Of a stretch of 64,000 nucleotides of DNA, positions 62,486 to 64,000 are shown one piece after another. This stretch comes from Capitella teleta (taxonomy: Eukaryota > Annelida > Polychaeta > Capitellidae). Location of the stretch: assembly GCA_000328365.1 (NCBI GenBank), contig KB310169.1, positions 34,733-98,732 of the forward strand. Direction: 5' to 3'. Both the position numbers and the translations under genes were made by a program. Positions within the stretch are counted from its first letter, which is position 1. Every line of letters starts with the position of its first letter. The notes beneath the pieces are model-generated. The model was not told the DNA's origin. It searched no databases and saw only the letters and a program-made list of their open reading frames with translations.

Positions 62486-64000
62486 TCTTTCAACTTACAA
62501 GTGATGGGATTTGTCTAGGTGGTGTATGAATGGCTAATTGTATGAATCCGGGCTATACATCCCAACATAAGTGTCATCCATAGCTTCTAAATTATTTAAG
62601 ATTTCTAGCCGTCTATCTTAATCTTGTTGATGCAAATTATGTGATAATTACCGCATAAGCACATTACATTTTGATGCATGTATATTTGATGAGAATGGTT
62701 GTGAATACTTACGTGACATATATTCCGCAATTAATATTATTATTTGGTAAGCAAGTAAATGGTGTTAAAGATTAATAATAATGCCCGAGATAACGCCAAA
62801 TTCACGAAATAAACACCCTAAGTAATCATTCCAGCGCAAAATAATGTTTACCTGATATCATTTACATGGTATAAATGAGTCAAGAACAGCGCATATTCAG
62901 TGGTTACAATTATTCCCGCCAAATTTGTTTGGTTCACATATTTGCCACTGGTGGAGCTGCAAATGACGTCAAAACATCCCGGGTATTCCACGAGGTGACC
63001 CGCCAAGAAAGGTAAAAACATTGGTACTCCACGATCTACAGTCAATTTCGATTCACCGCCACCACCTCGACTATATATTATTATGTCTATATATATAATT
63101 ATGTTGACCTTTAAACGTCATGGCATGTTGACGCATTTTCAAGAGTGGACGTCGTCGAAGCACTATTGATTAGGGTGTTGGTTATAATGTTAAGACAATG
63201 AGCACATACATAATTTCCATTACAAACAAACCGTAGATAATATTTTGCATATTTCTCATGATGCATAATGTCCCGTCAGTATTTGACCCAATTATCAGTA
63301 TTAATCTGGGCTTTAGAAGGAAGAAGGATCATTTATATCGTGATATATTATGTAAAATGACGTCTATGCCTTTCTTGCAATCCAACGGGAAATAAAACAT
63401 GCAGTCACAACAATCGGAGACAGGTGAAATATCATTTGAAGACAAGTTAGATCATTTGTTTTCGTAACGAGTTTGTTGTGCTGAATAATATCAACCAAGT
63501 GACCTCAGAATCAACCTGTAGATTAATCAGGCAGAAGCAGTTTTGTGAGGTGCCGCACCCTACGCCCTCACAACGATAGTTGAAAGGGGGGCAACAAAAC
63601 CCCAATTGCCTTCTCAGAAACATGACATCAAAAACAGCACGTGTGCCTCTTTGTCAGGCGTAAAAGAACTGTTAACGATATTAGTATATCGGTCAACAGG
63701 AGCAGAGAGGACTGTGAGAGTCGTGACCTATAGAGGATGATCAAACATCAGCTAACCGCAAATGCGAATAATTATACATCAGGGTGTGTGTGATGATTAT
63801 GAATCAAATCAATCAATGCAATGCTTATGACTATTATTGGAGGCACTAATATAATATTTTTTGTATCAGAGTGCCGTAAAACTCCACCCATACATACATA
63901 CATGACCATTATTATAATGGGAGAATGCGTAACGCATAATCACACTTCATATATAGGCAGTGATGAAATAGGAAAGTTATTCAACTTGCACCTATCAATA
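59933..64000. other. Non-coding interval to the window end
   Basis: Holds the second CRE repeat, further single TGACGTCA sites (about 61979 and 62964), a poly-T tract and a start-less 126-codon plus frame at 61099-61479 that resembles nothing known and overlaps an open minus frame. Confidence 0.45.
62211..62345. repeat. CRE-bearing repeat, copy 2
   Basis: TGACGTCA at 62213 and 62266, again 53 bp apart, with a third at 62334. It shares GTGACGTCAC, a GGAATT(T)CC block, ATGGAGATAAGCAACTTAAA and ATGACGTCA with 56801-56920, in the same orientation about 5.4 kb away. Confidence 0.7.

Overview
The window looks like gene-poor nuclear DNA from an invertebrate animal. It is AT-rich, with long poly-T and dinucleotide tracts, many low-copy dispersed repeats, a tRNA-derived SINE family, a decayed LINE reverse-transcriptase fragment, a MITE-like element and two assembly gaps. 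Genes are split by GT-AG introns or stand alone; there are no operons or bacterial features. A globin of the neuroglobin/globin-X sort together with a CR1/Rex-like LINE would suit a marine invertebrate, possibly a deuterostome such as an echinoderm or hemichordate. That placement is inference, because no sequence search was possible.

Layout. 1-13 kb: mostly non-coding, with a hairpin cluster near 1.1 kb, a direct duplication (2.0 and 6.9 kb) sharing a 98-bp identical core, an (AGCT)n run and a gap inside a 53-bp tandem repeat. 13.4-14.55 kb: the most interesting locus, a compact secreted-protein gene on the minus strand that I reconstruct as seven exons with six introns, all in phase 1 and only 44-65 nt long, flanked by a TATA box and a poly(A) signal. 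Just upstream lie a run of palindromic GTACGCGTAC-like motifs and a perfect DR5 AGGTCA repeat. 16-42 kb: repeat-rich, with six copies or pieces of one SINE (two with target-site duplications), a 12-unit 28-bp minisatellite, a 59-nt perfect palindrome, a 0.45-kb inverted duplication (27.2 and 35.0 kb), a MITE-like element (36.8 kb), a LINE fragment (39.7 kb) and a three-armed hairpin (41.35 kb). 42-53 kb: mostly featureless, with an 83-bp tandem duplication at 49.8 kb. 53-54.4 kb: a signal-peptide first exon on the plus strand, then an uninterrupted globin gene on the minus strand. 54.4-64 kb: non-coding apart from a CRE-plus-TATA promoter-like site with a 52-codon ORF, and two copies of a repeat carrying TGACGTCA palindromes exactly 53 bp apart.

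No pathway links the genes. The strongest calls are the globin, the SINEs with target-site duplications, the LINE fragment and the minisatellite. The seven-exon secreted gene rests on splice-site and phase logic and on no recognised homologue. In DNA this AT-rich, open frames of 60-80 codons are expected by chance many times over, so most such frames are left out.
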